64,000 nt of DNA from DASSUW01 sp963730535 (GTDB lineage Bacteria; Actinomycetota; Thermoleophilia; Solirubrobacterales; Solirubrobacteraceae), in the NCBI GenBank assembly GCA_963730535.1, contig CAVSRU010000012.1:1-64000 (forward strand). Reading direction: 5' to 3'. How positions within the stretch are numbered: the stretch's first letter is position 1; each line of letters opens with the position of its first letter. The notes under the pieces are model-generated. The model was given only the letters and a program-made list of their open reading frames with translations. It had not been told where the DNA came from and did no database searches. The position numbers and the translations under genes were made by a program. This document shows, in pieces, positions 41,659 through 50,062 of the stretch.

Positions 41659-42594
41659 ATGGACGATCTTCGCCTCCTCAAGGTCCTGCGCGAGGTGGCG
41701 CTGCGCGGCTCCTTCTCCGCCGCCGCCGACGCGCTCTCCTACTCCCAGCCCGCCGTCTCGCAGCAGATCGCCCGGCTCGAGACGCAGACGGGCGTGAAAC
41801 TGATCGAGCGCCGGTCCAAGGGCGTGCGCCTGACCCCCGCCGGCGAGGCGCTGGTCCGCCACACCGAGCGCATCCTCGGCCAGCTGGCGGACGCGCAGGC
41901 AGAGCTCACTGAGATCGCGACGAGCGCCCGCGGCCGCCTGCGGGTGGCCTCGTTCGCCACCGCGGCGGGGACCATCGTCCCGCTCGCGGTCTCGGCCTTC
42001 CGCCACAAGCGGCCGGGCGTCGAAGTCGACCTCCAGCTCATGGACCCGCCGGAGTCGGTCCCCGCCCTGCGCCGCGGCGACGTCGACCTCGCGGTGATCG
42101 AGGAGGGCGGCTTCGAGGCCGACCCGACGCTCGACGGGCTCGGCGTCGAGCGGCTGATGGACGACGTGCTGTACGCCGCGCTGCCGGCCGACCACCCGCT
42201 CGCCACCCGCCGCGCGATCGCGCTCGGCGACCTCGCGGACGAGGAGTGGATGATCGTCGGCCTGCGCGGCACGTGCGCGGACACCAACATCGTCCTGCGG
42301 GCGTGCCAGCAGGCAGGCTTCGAGCCGCGGATCGCTTACACGTCCGACGACTACTTCGCGATCCAGGGGCTCGTGGCCAGCGGCATGGGCGTCGCGCTCG
42401 TCCCCGGCCTCGCGCTCGCCAGCTCGCGCGACGACGTCGCCGTCCGCCCGCTGCGCGGCCGGCCGCCGTACCGGCGCATCGGCGCGGTCGTCGCGTCCGA
42501 CGCCACAGGCCCGGTCACGGTCATGCTCGACTGCCTGCGCGACGCGGTGGACGAGTACAAACGCGCCGCGCCGATCTCGGCCGTCGCTGCCTAG
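41659..42594 (+). CDS. LysR-family transcriptional regulator
   Basis: 311 residues. The HTH is GSFSAAADALSYSQPAVSQQ followed by IARLETQTGVKLIERR, and the effector domain includes LRVASFATAAGTIVPLAVSA. It lacks a clear ribosome site; the -10-like TGATAAC (41644-41650) is close to the ATG, so the message may have a very short leader. Targets could be the divergent small protein or the downstream amidotransferase/thioesterase pair. A terminator-like hairpin follows the stop. Confidence 0.92.
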   Translation: MDDLRLLKVLREVALRGSFSAAADALSYSQPAVSQQIARLETQTGVKLIERRSKGVRLTPAGEALVRHTERILGQLADAQAELTEIATSARGRLRVASFATAAGTIVPLAVSAFRHKRPGVEVDLQLMDPPESVPALRRGDVDLAVIEEGGFEADPTLDGLGVERLMDDVLYAALPADHPLATRRAIALGDLADEEWMIVGLRGTCADTNIVLRACQQAGFEPRIAYTSDDYFAIQGLVASGMGVALVPGLALASSRDDVAVRPLRGRPPYRRIGAVVASDATGPVTVMLDCLRDAVDEYKRAAPISAVAA

Positions 42595-42622
42595 AGGTCA
42601 AGAGGAGAAACGCGAGGTACGC

Positions 42623-42646
42623 CGCCGCGGCTGGGGGACCGCGGCG
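42623..42646 (+). terminator. Terminator-like hairpin after the LysR gene
   Basis: CGCCGCGG and CCGCGGCG pair over an 8-nt loop (CTGGGGGA), 28 bp after the LysR stop, followed by a short CCTTT run. A plausible intrinsic terminator for a GC-rich genome. Confidence 0.55.
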
Positions 42647-42761
42647 ACGCCCTTTGATCACGTTGCTTTCGGCTTAGCGACCGCCGGGAGAGGATGAGGG
42701 AGCAGGCCGGGGCCGAAGCGGGGAGGCGGTGGGGCCCGTCCATGGGCTTCGCCTCTATGTT

Positions 42762-42849
42762 GGGGGGAACGACGCGAATACTTCCAAGCGTGAGGGGGGC
42801 GCTCGATACGGTCCCCCCGTCAATGTCGGTGTGGGAAACCGAACCCCCC
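42762..42849 (+). promoter_or_regulatory. Cloverleaf-like structured leader upstream of the amidotransferase gene
   Basis: Within the 270-bp gap 42595-42864, four six-base blocks are placed symmetrically: G6 at 42762-42767 and 42794-42799, C6 at 42813-42818 and 42844-42849. The outer pair could close a multi-branch loop over three hairpins: ACGC/GCGT (42772-42775 with 42788-42791), G6/C6 with a 13-nt loop, and TCGGT/ACCGA (42826-42830 with 42838-42842). It ends 15 nt before ATG 42865. No known riboswitch consensus was recognised. The rest of the gap, 42647-42761, shows no gene. The folding is by eye, not by energy calculation. Confidence 0.35.
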
Positions 42850-42864
42850 TACTCGGTAGGCTCG

Positions 42865-43596
42865 ATGGCCCCGATGTCCACGCCCGTCATCGCCTGTCTG
42901 CACAACCTGGAGGACGCCTTCACCGGCCATGCCGGTGATGCCATCCGTGCGGCCGGCGTGGAGCTCGACGAGCGGCGCCTGCGCGACGGCGAGCCGCTCC
43001 CCGCGCTCGACGAGGTCGACGGGCTGCTGTCGCTCGGCGGCGAGCAGTCGGTGCTCGACATCGAGGGCGATCCCGTGCTCGCCGCCGAGGCGGCGCTGCT
43101 GCGCGAGGCGGTCGACCGCGGGATCCCCGTGCTCGGCGTCTGCCTGGGCGCCCAGCTGCTCGCCCATGCGCTCGGCGGCCACGTCAGCCGGCTGCCGCAG
43201 CGGCTGATCCGCTGGACGGCGATCGAGCCGCTCGCCGCCGCCGAGGGCGACCCGGTGGTCGGCCAGCTCCCGGCCGGCGCGGTCGCGCTGCACTGGAACG
43301 AGGACGGGTTCGAGCCGCCGGAGGGCTCCGTCGAGCTGCTGGCGCGGCCGGCGGGGACGAGCGAGGCGTTCCGCTACGGCGAGTGCGCGTGGGGCGTGCA
43401 GTTCCACCCGGAGGTCCACCCGGCCGGCCTCGAGGGTTGGTACCGGTCCGGGCTGGCGGAGCTGAGCGAGGCGGGGATCAGCGAGGCGGACGCCCGCGCC
43501 GCGGACGCCCAGAACCTTCCCGGCCAGCCGGCGCTCTCGGCAGCGCTGTTCGGCGGCTTCGCCCGCGTGGTGGCCGCCCGCTGCGTCACGGCGTGA
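42865..43596 (+). CDS. Type 1 (class I) glutamine amidotransferase
   Basis: 243 residues from ATG 42865 (MAPMSTPVIACLHNLEDAFT). The triad is Cys in VLGVCLGAQLLAHALGG, and His and Glu in VQFHPEVHP. GLLSLGGEQSV gives the oxyanion strand. It is a stand-alone GMP-synthase-like amidotransferase with an extra C-terminal helix region. The acceptor of the glutamine-derived ammonia is unknown; hydrolysis of gamma-glutamyl compounds is another option. The stop overlaps the thioesterase start (GTGA). An in-frame extension to 42694 crosses the structured leader and is unlikely to be coding. Confidence 0.85.
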   Translation: MAPMSTPVIACLHNLEDAFTGHAGDAIRAAGVELDERRLRDGEPLPALDEVDGLLSLGGEQSVLDIEGDPVLAAEAALLREAVDRGIPVLGVCLGAQLLAHALGGHVSRLPQRLIRWTAIEPLAAAEGDPVVGQLPAGAVALHWNEDGFEPPEGSVELLARPAGTSEAFRYGECAWGVQFHPEVHPAGLEGWYRSGLAELSEAGISEADARAADAQNLPGQPALSAALFGGFARVVAARCVTA

Positions 43597-44000
43597 CGTA
43601 CCCGCACTGGCTGTCGATCCCGACGCGCTGGCAGGACAACGACGTGTACGGGCACGTCAACAACGTCGAGTACTACGCGTTCTTCGACACCGTCATCAAC
43701 GAGTACCTGATCTCCGCGGGCGGCCTCGACATCCGTGACGGGCCGGTGATCGGGGTCTGCGCGGAGTCCCACTGCGAGTTCCGGTCCTCGCTCTCGTTCC
43801 CGGAGGTCGTGCGGGCGGGCCTGCGGGTGTCGAACCTCGGGCGCTCGTCCGTGCGGTACGAGATCGGGCTGTTCGGCTCGGCCTCGGAGGAGCCCGCCGC
43901 GGTCGGCTGGTTCGTGCACGTGTTCGTGGATCGGGAGGGGCGGCGGCCGGCTGCGATCCCGGCCGGCGTGCGCGTGGCCCTGAAGCGGTTGGTGGTCTAG
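43593..44000 (+). CDS. Acyl-CoA thioesterase (4HBT hot-dog fold)
   Basis: 135 residues from GTG 43593. The hot-dog signature TRWQDNDVYGHVNNVEYYAF carries the active-site Asp. The long central strand CEFRSSLSFPEVVRAGLRV and later RSSVRYEIGLFG match 4-hydroxybenzoyl-CoA thioesterase/YbgC relatives. It hydrolyses acyl- or aryl-CoA. Its TAG stop lies immediately against repeat copy D. Confidence 0.88.
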   Translation: MTYPHWLSIPTRWQDNDVYGHVNNVEYYAFFDTVINEYLISAGGLDIRDGPVIGVCAESHCEFRSSLSFPEVVRAGLRVSNLGRSSVRYEIGLFGSASEEPAAVGWFVHVFVDREGRRPAAIPAGVRVALKRLVV

Positions 44001-44277
44001 CGAACGTCAACGGCGGCTGGGTAGGTGACGCGCCCCGAGAGGCTGGGGAGCCAGCGGCCGCGCGGAGAAGGGGAGATGCACGAAACTCCCCGGTCAAGGC
44101 GGGGAAACGTGGATTCCGCCACGTCTCCAAACGCCGAAATCCACTTTGATGCGCGTCTGGAGCACAAAGGTGGATTCCGGCGACGAACCGCGAACCGAAA
44201 GACACGTAATCCCGGCTTGAGGACGAACCGGCCGCGTTGGCCCCCTCACCTCCCTACCCAGCAGCAGTTGACGTTCG
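44001..44277. repeat. Intergenic nested-palindrome repeat, copy D (longest copy)
   Basis: The left arm 44001-44025 (GAACGTCAACGGCGGC then TGGGTAGG) and right arm 44252-44277 (reverse complement GAACGTCAACTGCTGC then TGGGTAGGG) enclose about 225 bp with no open frame of note. Internal hairpins: GGGGAG/CTCCCC (44070-44075 with 44086-44091). A segment CGCCGAAATCCAC (44132-44144) can pair either backward with GTGGATT at 44109-44115 or forward with GTGGATTCCGGCG at 44170-44182. The copy begins right after the thioesterase stop codon and ends 28 bp before the next gene, so it fills the 305-bp gap. Confidence 0.82.
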
Positions 44278-44305
44278 TCCGCGCACCGCACGCCATACTG
44301 GCCAC

Positions 44306-44680
44306 GTGCCCACTCCCGAGGACCTGCTCGCCGAGGCGCCGCTCGAAGCCGCGGTCGCCGCGCTGGCGGAGCGCAACCACCACCATCTCGCCCAGATGAG
44401 CGACGCCGAGCGCGAGGATGCGATCTCGCACTGGCGCCAGCTCGCCGTGGCCGTGCTGACGGCCGCCGGCGCCGCGCTCCACGAGGACGGCGCCAACGGC
44501 GACGCGCCGGGGCGGGCGGTGATCGTGCTCGAGGACTCGGGTCCCGAGGAGATCGCCATCCACGCGAGCTTCTTCCCGCAGCTCGAGGACCTCGGCGGCG
44601 GCGAGGTGGGCGCCACGCCCGCGCAGGCCGCCGCGCTCGAGCTGCTCGAGCAGATCGCGGACGAGGACGAGCCGCGCTAG
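44306..44680 (+). CDS. Hypothetical acidic protein
   Basis: 124 residues from GTG 44306 (MPTPEDLLAEAPLEAAVAAL). Mostly helical and acidic: LAERNHHHLAQMSDAEREDA, then HWRQLAVAVLTAAGAALHED, AVIVLEDSGPEEIAIHASFF, ending LLEQIADEDEPR. No membrane span or known motif recognised. Its TAG stop directly abuts the ATG of the alpha/beta hydrolase, so they are co-transcribed. The open frame to 44237 would cross the repeat arm and is not favoured. Confidence 0.65.
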   Translation: MPTPEDLLAEAPLEAAVAALAERNHHHLAQMSDAEREDAISHWRQLAVAVLTAAGAALHEDGANGDAPGRAVIVLEDSGPEEIAIHASFFPQLEDLGGGEVGATPAQAAALELLEQIADEDEPR

Positions 44681-45577
44681 ATGGCCGAGCAGTTCTGTAC
44701 CGCGTCGGGTGACATCGAGCTCTGCTACGAGACGTTCGGCGATCCCGCGCACCCCGCATTGCTGCTCACGATGGGCCTGGCGACGCAGATGATCGGCTGG
44801 CACGGGGACTTCTGCCGCGCGCTCGCCGACCGCGACTTCCACGTCATCCGGTACGACAACCGCGACGTGGGCCGCTCGAAGTCGATGGGCGGGCGCGCCC
44901 CGACGCTCCTCCAGCTCCTGCGGCGCGACAAGCGGGCCGCGGTCTACACGCTCGGGGACATGGCGGCCGACGGGATCGGCGTGCTCGACCACCTGGGGAT
45001 CGAGCGCGCGCACGTGATGGGCGCCTCGATGGGCGGCATGATCGCCCAGACGATGGCCGCCCAACACCCCGACCGGGTGCTGTCGCTGGTCTCGATGATG
45101 GCCAACACCGGGGCGCGCTGGCACGGCGAGCCGTCGCCGCGGCTCTACCCCGTGCTGATCAAGCCCCCGCCGCGGGGCCGCGACGCCTACCTGGACCACG
45201 CCGTCTGGGTCTTCTCGAAGATCGGCTCGCCCGGCTTCCCGCCCGACGAGGCCGACCTGCGCGACCTGGCCGGCCAGAGCTTCGACCGCGGCCTCAACCC
45301 GGCCGGGACCGGGCGCCAGTTGGCGGCCATCATCGCCTCCGGCGACCGCACGCCTCTGCTGCGGACCATCACCGTGCCCACGCTCGTCATCCACGGCAAG
45401 CAGGACCGGCTCGTGCCGCTCTCCGGCGGCCGCGCCACCGCGCGCGCGATCCCGGACTCGAGGCTGCTGATCATCGACGGCATGGGGCACGACATCCCGC
45501 GCGGCGCGTGGCCGCGGATGCTCGACGCGATCGAGCAGAACGCCGAGCGCGCCGGGACGCCCGCCGCGGCGCGGTGA
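44681..45577 (+). CDS. Alpha/beta hydrolase (aclacinomycin methylesterase-like)
   Basis: 298 residues. The oxyanion strand is LLTMGLATQMIGWHGDFC, the nucleophile elbow MGASMGGMIAQ, the acid Asp in VIHGKQDRLVP, and the His in IDGMGHDIPRG. This layout is that of RdmC-like esterases and the broad hydrolase group common in actinobacteria. Substrate unknown. It abuts the small acidic protein upstream and overlaps the helicase start (GTGA), forming a three-gene run. Confidence 0.9.
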   Translation: MAEQFCTASGDIELCYETFGDPAHPALLLTMGLATQMIGWHGDFCRALADRDFHVIRYDNRDVGRSKSMGGRAPTLLQLLRRDKRAAVYTLGDMAADGIGVLDHLGIERAHVMGASMGGMIAQTMAAQHPDRVLSLVSMMANTGARWHGEPSPRLYPVLIKPPPRGRDAYLDHAVWVFSKIGSPGFPPDEADLRDLAGQSFDRGLNPAGTGRQLAAIIASGDRTPLLRTITVPTLVIHGKQDRLVPLSGGRATARAIPDSRLLIIDGMGHDIPRGAWPRMLDAIEQNAERAGTPAAAR

Positions 45578-48500
45578 CCGCCCCGCCGGGAGCGATCGCC
45601 TACCCGGCCGAGCTCCCGGTCACCGCCCACCGGGAGGAGCTCCTCGAGGCGATCGGCGGCCACCCGGTCGTCATCGTCGCCGGCGAGACCGGCTCGGGAA
45701 AGACGACGCAGCTCCCGAAGCTGTGCCTCGAGCTGGGACGCACCCGGATCGCGCACACCCAGCCCCGGCGGCTGGCCGCGCGCACCGTCGCCGCGCGGAT
45801 CGCCGAGGAGCTCCAGGTGCCGCTGGGCGGCACGGTCGGCTACGCGGTGCGCTTCAAGGACCGCTCCGGGCCCGACACCCAGGTGCGGCTCATGACCGAC
45901 GGGCTGCTGCTCGCCGCGCTGCGGCGCGACAAGCTGCTGCGCCGCTACGACACCCTGATCATCGACGAGGCGCACGAGCGCAGCCTCAACGTCGACTTCC
46001 TGCTCGGCTACGTGAAGTCGATCCTCCCGCGCCGGCCCGACCTCAAGGTCGTCATCACGTCGGCGACGATCGAGCCCGAGCGCTTCAGCCGCCACTTCGG
46101 CGGCGCCCCGATCGTCGAGGTGTCGGGGCGCACCTATCCCGTCGAGGTGCGCTACCGCCCGGTCGAGGACGCCGACCGCGACCAGGAGGACGCGATCGCT
46201 GACGCCGTCGAGGAGCTGCAGCGCGAAGGCCCCGGCGACGTGCTCGTGTTCCTCAGCGGCGAGCGGGAGATCCGCGACGCGGCGGACGTGCTGCGCGGCC
46301 GGCTCGGCCACGGCGTCGACGTGCTCCCGCTGTACGCGCGGCTCTCGGCAGCCGAGCAGCAGCGCGTGTTCAAGCCGCATACCAAGCGGCGGGTGGTGCT
46401 CGCCACCAACGTCGCCGAGACGTCGCTGACGGTGCCCGGCGTGCGCTACGTCGTCGACACCGGGACCGCGCGCATCAGCCGCTACAGCCCGCGCCTCAAG
46501 GTGCAGCGGCTGCCGATCGAGCCGGTCTCGCAGGCGTCGGCCGACCAGCGCAAGGGCCGCTCCGGGCGCACGTCCCCGGGCATCGCGATCCGGCTCTACG
46601 ACGAGGAGGACTTCGAGGCCCGCCCCCGCTACACGGACCCCGAGATCCTGCGCACGAACCTCGCGTCGGTGATCCTGCAGATGGCGGCGGTCGGCCTCGG
46701 GCGCATGGAGGACTTCCCGTTCCTCGACCCGCCGGACCGCCGTCAAGTGCTCGACGGCGTGCGGCTGCTCGAGGAGCTCGGGGCCCTCGACGCCCGCGGC
46801 CGGCTGACCAAGCTCGGGCGCCGCCTCGCCGACCTGCCGGTCGACCCGCGGATGGGCCGGATGGTGCTGGAGGCAGACCGGCTGGGGTGCGTGAACGAGG
46901 TGATCGTGATCGCCGCCGCGCTCTCGATCCAGGACCCGCGCGAGCGGCCCGCCGACAAGACCGCGCAGGCCGACCAGCTGCACGCGCGCTTCGCCGACGA
47001 GGACTCCGACTTCCTCGCCTACCTCAACCTGTGGCGGTACCTGCGCGGCCTGCAGCGCAGCCTGTCGAGCAACCAGTTCCGCAAGCGCTGCCTGGCCGAG
47101 CACCTGCACCACCTGCGGGTGCGCGAGTGGCAGGACCTCGTCGAGCAGCTGCGGCAGGCGGCCAAGGGCGTCGGCGTGCGCTTCAACCGCGAGCCCGGGG
47201 AGCCGCGCGAGATCCACCTCGCGCTGCTCTCCGGGCTGCTCTCCCACGTGGGGCTGAAGGATCCGCGCGGACGGGAGTACGGGGGCGCACGCGGTGCGCG
47301 GTTCATGGTCTTCCCGGGGTCGGGGCTCGCCCGCCGCCCGCCGCCGTGGGTGATGGTGGCCGAGCTGGTCGAGACGTCGCGGCTGTGGGGCCGGACGGCG
47401 GCGCGGATCGAGCCCGCCGACCTCGAGCCGCTCGCGCAGCACCTGGTCAAGCGCACCTACAGCGAGCCGCGCTGGGACCCGCGGCGCGGCTCGGTGGTGG
47501 CCACCGAGCGAGTGACGCTCTACGGGCTCCCGATCGTCACCGACCGGAGCGTGGCCTACGGGCGGATCGACCCGGTGCTCTCGCGCGAGCTGTTCATCCG
47601 CCGCGCGCTGGTGGAGGGCGATTGGGACGGCCGGCACGCGTTCCTGGCCGAGAACCGCCGGCTCGTCGAGGAGGTCGAGGCGCTCGAGCACCGCGTCCGG
47701 CGGCGCGACATCCTGGCTGGGGACGAGGCGATCTTCGCGTTCTATGACGAGCGAGTCCCCTCCGACGTGGTCTCGGCGCGGCACTTCGACCGCTGGTGGC
47801 GCGACGAGCGGCGCGAGCATCCCGACGCGCTCACGCTGACGCGCGACGTGCTCGTGCGTGAGGGCGTGGCCGTCGACGCGCGGGCGTGGCCGAAGACGTG
47901 GACGCAGGGCGAGCTCACCCTGTCGCTCGCGTACCGGTTCGAGCCAGGCGCGCCCGACGACGGCATGACCGTCGAGGTGCCGCTCCAGGCGCTCGGCCAG
48001 CTCCGGGCCGACCGCTTCGAGTGGCTCGTCCCCGGTCTGCGCGAGGAGCTGGTGACGACGCTGATCCGCACGCTGCCGAAGGAGCTGCGGCGGCCGCTGG
48101 TCCCGATCCCGGAGACGGCCGCGCAGGTGCTCGGGCGGCTCGAGCCGCGCCGGCGGCCGCTGCTCGAGGACATGGAGCGGGCGATCGACGCGCTGCGCGG
48201 CGTGCAGGTCCCGCGCTCGGCCTGGGGGATCGAGCGGCTCCCGCCTCACCTCCGCCCCACGTTCCGCGTGCACGACGCGCGGCGCGGCGTGCTGGCCGAG
48301 GGCAACGACCTGGCCGAGGTCCGCGCGCGGGTGCGGCCGCAGCTGCGGGCCGAGCTGACGGCGGCCGCGGCGCGGCTCGAGCGCAGCGGACTGCGCTCGT
48401 GGGAGATCGGCTCGCTGCCGCGCGAGGTGACGCTGCGCGGCACCGGACAGGCCGTGCGGGCGTACCCGGCGCTGGTCGACGAGGGCGAGACGGCGGGCGT

Positions 48501-49212
48501 GGCGGTGCTGGAGACGCCGCTCGCCCAGCGGATGGCGATGCGCGCCGGCACGCGCCGGCTGCTGCGGCTCACGATCCCCTCCCCCATGCGCTCCGTCCGC
48601 GACCGGCTCGGTGGCAGCGCCGCCCTCGCGCTCTCCACGGCCCCGCACGGGAGCCTCGACGCGGTGCTCGACGACGCCCTGACCGCCGCGCTCGACGGGC
48701 TGATCGACGAGGCGGGCGGCCCGGCATGGGACGAGGCCGGCTTCGCGCGGCTACGCAGCCACGTCGCCGGCCGGCTCGCGGCGCGCGTGTCGGAGATCGT
48801 CGAGCAGATGGTGCGGGTGCTCGACGCCGCGCGCGAGGTCGAGCGGCGCCTGGAGCCGCTGACCGCCGTGCCGCTCCAGCCGGCGCGCGCCGACGTGCGC
48901 GAGCAGCTGCGCCGGCTCGTCTACCCCGGCTTCGCCGCCGCCGGGCGGCTCGAGGACGTCGAGCGCTACCTGCGCGGCGCCGCCCGGCGGCTCGAGCGGC
49001 TCCCGGACGCCGTGGCGGTCGACCGCGACCGCATGACGGCCGTCCACGAGCTCGAGCGGCTCTACCGCGAGCGCCTGCGTGAGCGGCCCGGCGCCGAGTT
49101 GCGCGAGGTGCCGTGGCTGCTCGAGGAGCTGCGCGTGAGCCAATTCGCTCAGGGCGTCGGCGTGCGCGGCAACGTCTCCAGCAAGCGCATCCGCCGGCTG
49201 CTGGATGCGTGA
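45574..49212 (+). CDS. hrpA: DEAH-box ATP-dependent RNA helicase HrpA
   Basis: 1212 residues from GTG 45574, near the usual 1,300. Helicase motifs: Walker A GETGSGKTTQLPK (about residue 37), IIDEAHERSLNVDFL (about 130), ITSATIE (motif III), TNVAETSLTVPGV and QRKGRSGRTSPG (motif VI). These are followed by the HA2/OB region and a long HrpA-specific C-terminal domain (WGIERLPPHLRPTFRVHD). HrpA resolves stalled ribosomes and handles structured RNA. The frame extends upstream to 45508, but the GTGA overlap marks the likely start. Large opposite-strand frames over this gene are shadows. Confidence 0.95.
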   Translation: MTAPPGAIAYPAELPVTAHREELLEAIGGHPVVIVAGETGSGKTTQLPKLCLELGRTRIAHTQPRRLAARTVAARIAEELQVPLGGTVGYAVRFKDRSGPDTQVRLMTDGLLLAALRRDKLLRRYDTLIIDEAHERSLNVDFLLGYVKSILPRRPDLKVVITSATIEPERFSRHFGGAPIVEVSGRTYPVEVRYRPVEDADRDQEDAIADAVEELQREGPGDVLVFLSGEREIRDAADVLRGRLGHGVDVLPLYARLSAAEQQRVFKPHTKRRVVLATNVAETSLTVPGVRYVVDTGTARISRYSPRLKVQRLPIEPVSQASADQRKGRSGRTSPGIAIRLYDEEDFEARPRYTDPEILRTNLASVILQMAAVGLGRMEDFPFLDPPDRRQVLDGVRLLEELGALDARGRLTKLGRRLADLPVDPRMGRMVLEADRLGCVNEVIVIAAALSIQDPRERPADKTAQADQLHARFADEDSDFLAYLNLWRYLRGLQRSLSSNQFRKRCLAEHLHHLRVREWQDLVEQLRQAAKGVGVRFNREPGEPREIHLALLSGLLSHVGLKDPRGREYGGARGARFMVFPGSGLARRPPPWVMVAELVETSRLWGRTAARIEPADLEPLAQHLVKRTYSEPRWDPRRGSVVATERVTLYGLPIVTDRSVAYGRIDPVLSRELFIRRALVEGDWDGRHAFLAENRRLVEEVEALEHRVRRRDILAGDEAIFAFYDERVPSDVVSARHFDRWWRDERREHPDALTLTRDVLVREGVAVDARAWPKTWTQGELTLSLAYRFEPGAPDDGMTVEVPLQALGQLRADRFEWLVPGLREELVTTLIRTLPKELRRPLVPIPETAAQVLGRLEPRRRPLLEDMERAIDALRGVQVPRSAWGIERLPPHLRPTFRVHDARRGVLAEGNDLAEVRARVRPQLRAELTAAAARLERSGLRSWEIGSLPREVTLRGTGQAVRAYPALVDEGETAGVAVLETPLAQRMAMRAGTRRLLRLTIPSPMRSVRDRLGGSAALALSTAPHGSLDAVLDDALTAALDGLIDEAGGPAWDEAGFARLRSHVAGRLAARVSEIVEQMVRVLDAAREVERRLEPLTAVPLQPARADVREQLRRLVYPGFAAAGRLEDVERYLRGAARRLERLPDAVAVDRDRMTAVHELERLYRERLRERPGAELREVPWLLEELRVSQFAQGVGVRGNVSSKRIRRLLDA

Positions 49213-49264
49213 GCCGTCCTCGACACCGCGACCTTCGACCGCCTGACGAGTTTCGATCCGGACC

Positions 49265-49909
49265 GTGATTGTCAGAGCCCTCGTCTTCCTGGCCGTGCTC
49301 CTCGTAGGCGGCGGGGTCGCGCTCGCCGACGAGCCGGCCGCCCCCGCCAGCCCTGAGGCGATCGTCGCCTACCGCGACTCCGGCGAGTGGTCGGCGGACA
49401 CCGCCCAGGTCGTCCGCCGTGCGCGCCGGTACGTAAGGCGGCACCTCGACGACTCCTCGCGCCGCGCCGCGATCGTGCTCGACATCGACGACACCTCGCT
49501 CTCCAACTACGCGTGCCTGAAGGCCGTGGGCTTCGACCGCTCGGCGGCCGACTGCGGCGATCAGACGCTGCCGGCGATCCCGCAGACCCGCAGCCTCTTC
49601 CAGTGGGCGCGGGAGAAGGGCGTGGCGGTGTTCTTCGTCACGGGCCGGCGCGAGGAGGCCCGGCAGCGAACGGCGGCCAACCTACGCGCGGCCGGCTACC
49701 GCGGCGGCTGGACGCTGAAGATGCGCCCGGACGGGCAGCCGAGGCGCTGGCGCGACGGCTGGAAGGCCCGCGTGCGGCGCGCGATCGTCCAGCGGCGCGA
49801 CTTCCGCATCCTCGCCAACCTCGGAGACCAGTGGTCCGACCTCGACGGCGGCTGGTCGGCGCGGCGGTTCAAGCTGCCGAACCCGATGTACGTGATCCCG
49901 ACCGCCTGA
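49265..49909 (+). CDS. Secreted HAD-superfamily (class B-like, IIIB) acid phosphatase
   Basis: 214 residues from GTG 49265. A signal peptide (VRALVFLAVLLVGGGVALAD) precedes the HAD motif I AIVLDIDDTSLSNY (nucleophile Asp). Motif II is VFFVTGRREEARQRT, the Lys is in GGWTLKMRPDG, and motif III is LANLGDQWSDLDGG. It resembles plant VSP and bacterial class B/HAD IIIB phosphatases that release phosphate outside the membrane. Repeat copy C lies just downstream. Confidence 0.88.
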   Translation: MIVRALVFLAVLLVGGGVALADEPAAPASPEAIVAYRDSGEWSADTAQVVRRARRYVRRHLDDSSRRAAIVLDIDDTSLSNYACLKAVGFDRSAADCGDQTLPAIPQTRSLFQWAREKGVAVFFVTGRREEARQRTAANLRAAGYRGGWTLKMRPDGQPRRWRDGWKARVRRAIVQRRDFRILANLGDQWSDLDGGWSARRFKLPNPMYVIPTA

Positions 49910-49926
49910 CGCGGTCGGGTCGAGGG

Positions 49927-50045
49927 CTTGAACTGCGGCATTGAAGGAAGCCACGAATGCGGTGGTTGATGACTTGACGCCGAATAGCGCCGTCAAGTCA
50001 TCACCCAACGATCCGCGCCACTCCTCAATGACGCAGTTGACGTTC
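49927..50045. repeat. Intergenic nested-palindrome repeat, copy C
   Basis: The left arm is partly eroded (CTTGAACTGCGGCATTGAAG from 49927). The right arm 50021-50045 reads, on the other strand, GGAACGTCAACTGCGTCATT then GAGGAG. A perfect 13-bp inner stem TGATGACTTGACG/CGTCAAGTCATCA (49967-49979 with 49991-50003) surrounds an 11-nt loop. The inner ACTTGACG/CGTCAAGT core is shared with copy B. The copy lies between two co-directional genes and ends 17 bp before the EamA start. Confidence 0.82.
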
Positions 50046-50062
50046 CCCTAGCCTCCACGCTC

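Noticed and set aside
42762..42849. Cloverleaf as a tRNA gene
   Set aside because: Lacks the T-loop TTCRA, the D-loop GG, a sensible anticodon arm and a discriminator/acceptor pattern; treated as a possible regulatory RNA.
45187..48648. Very long minus-strand open frame (over 1,150 codons) opposite hrpA
   Set aside because: Arg/His/Val-rich shadow produced by high GC; the plus strand has all helicase motifs.
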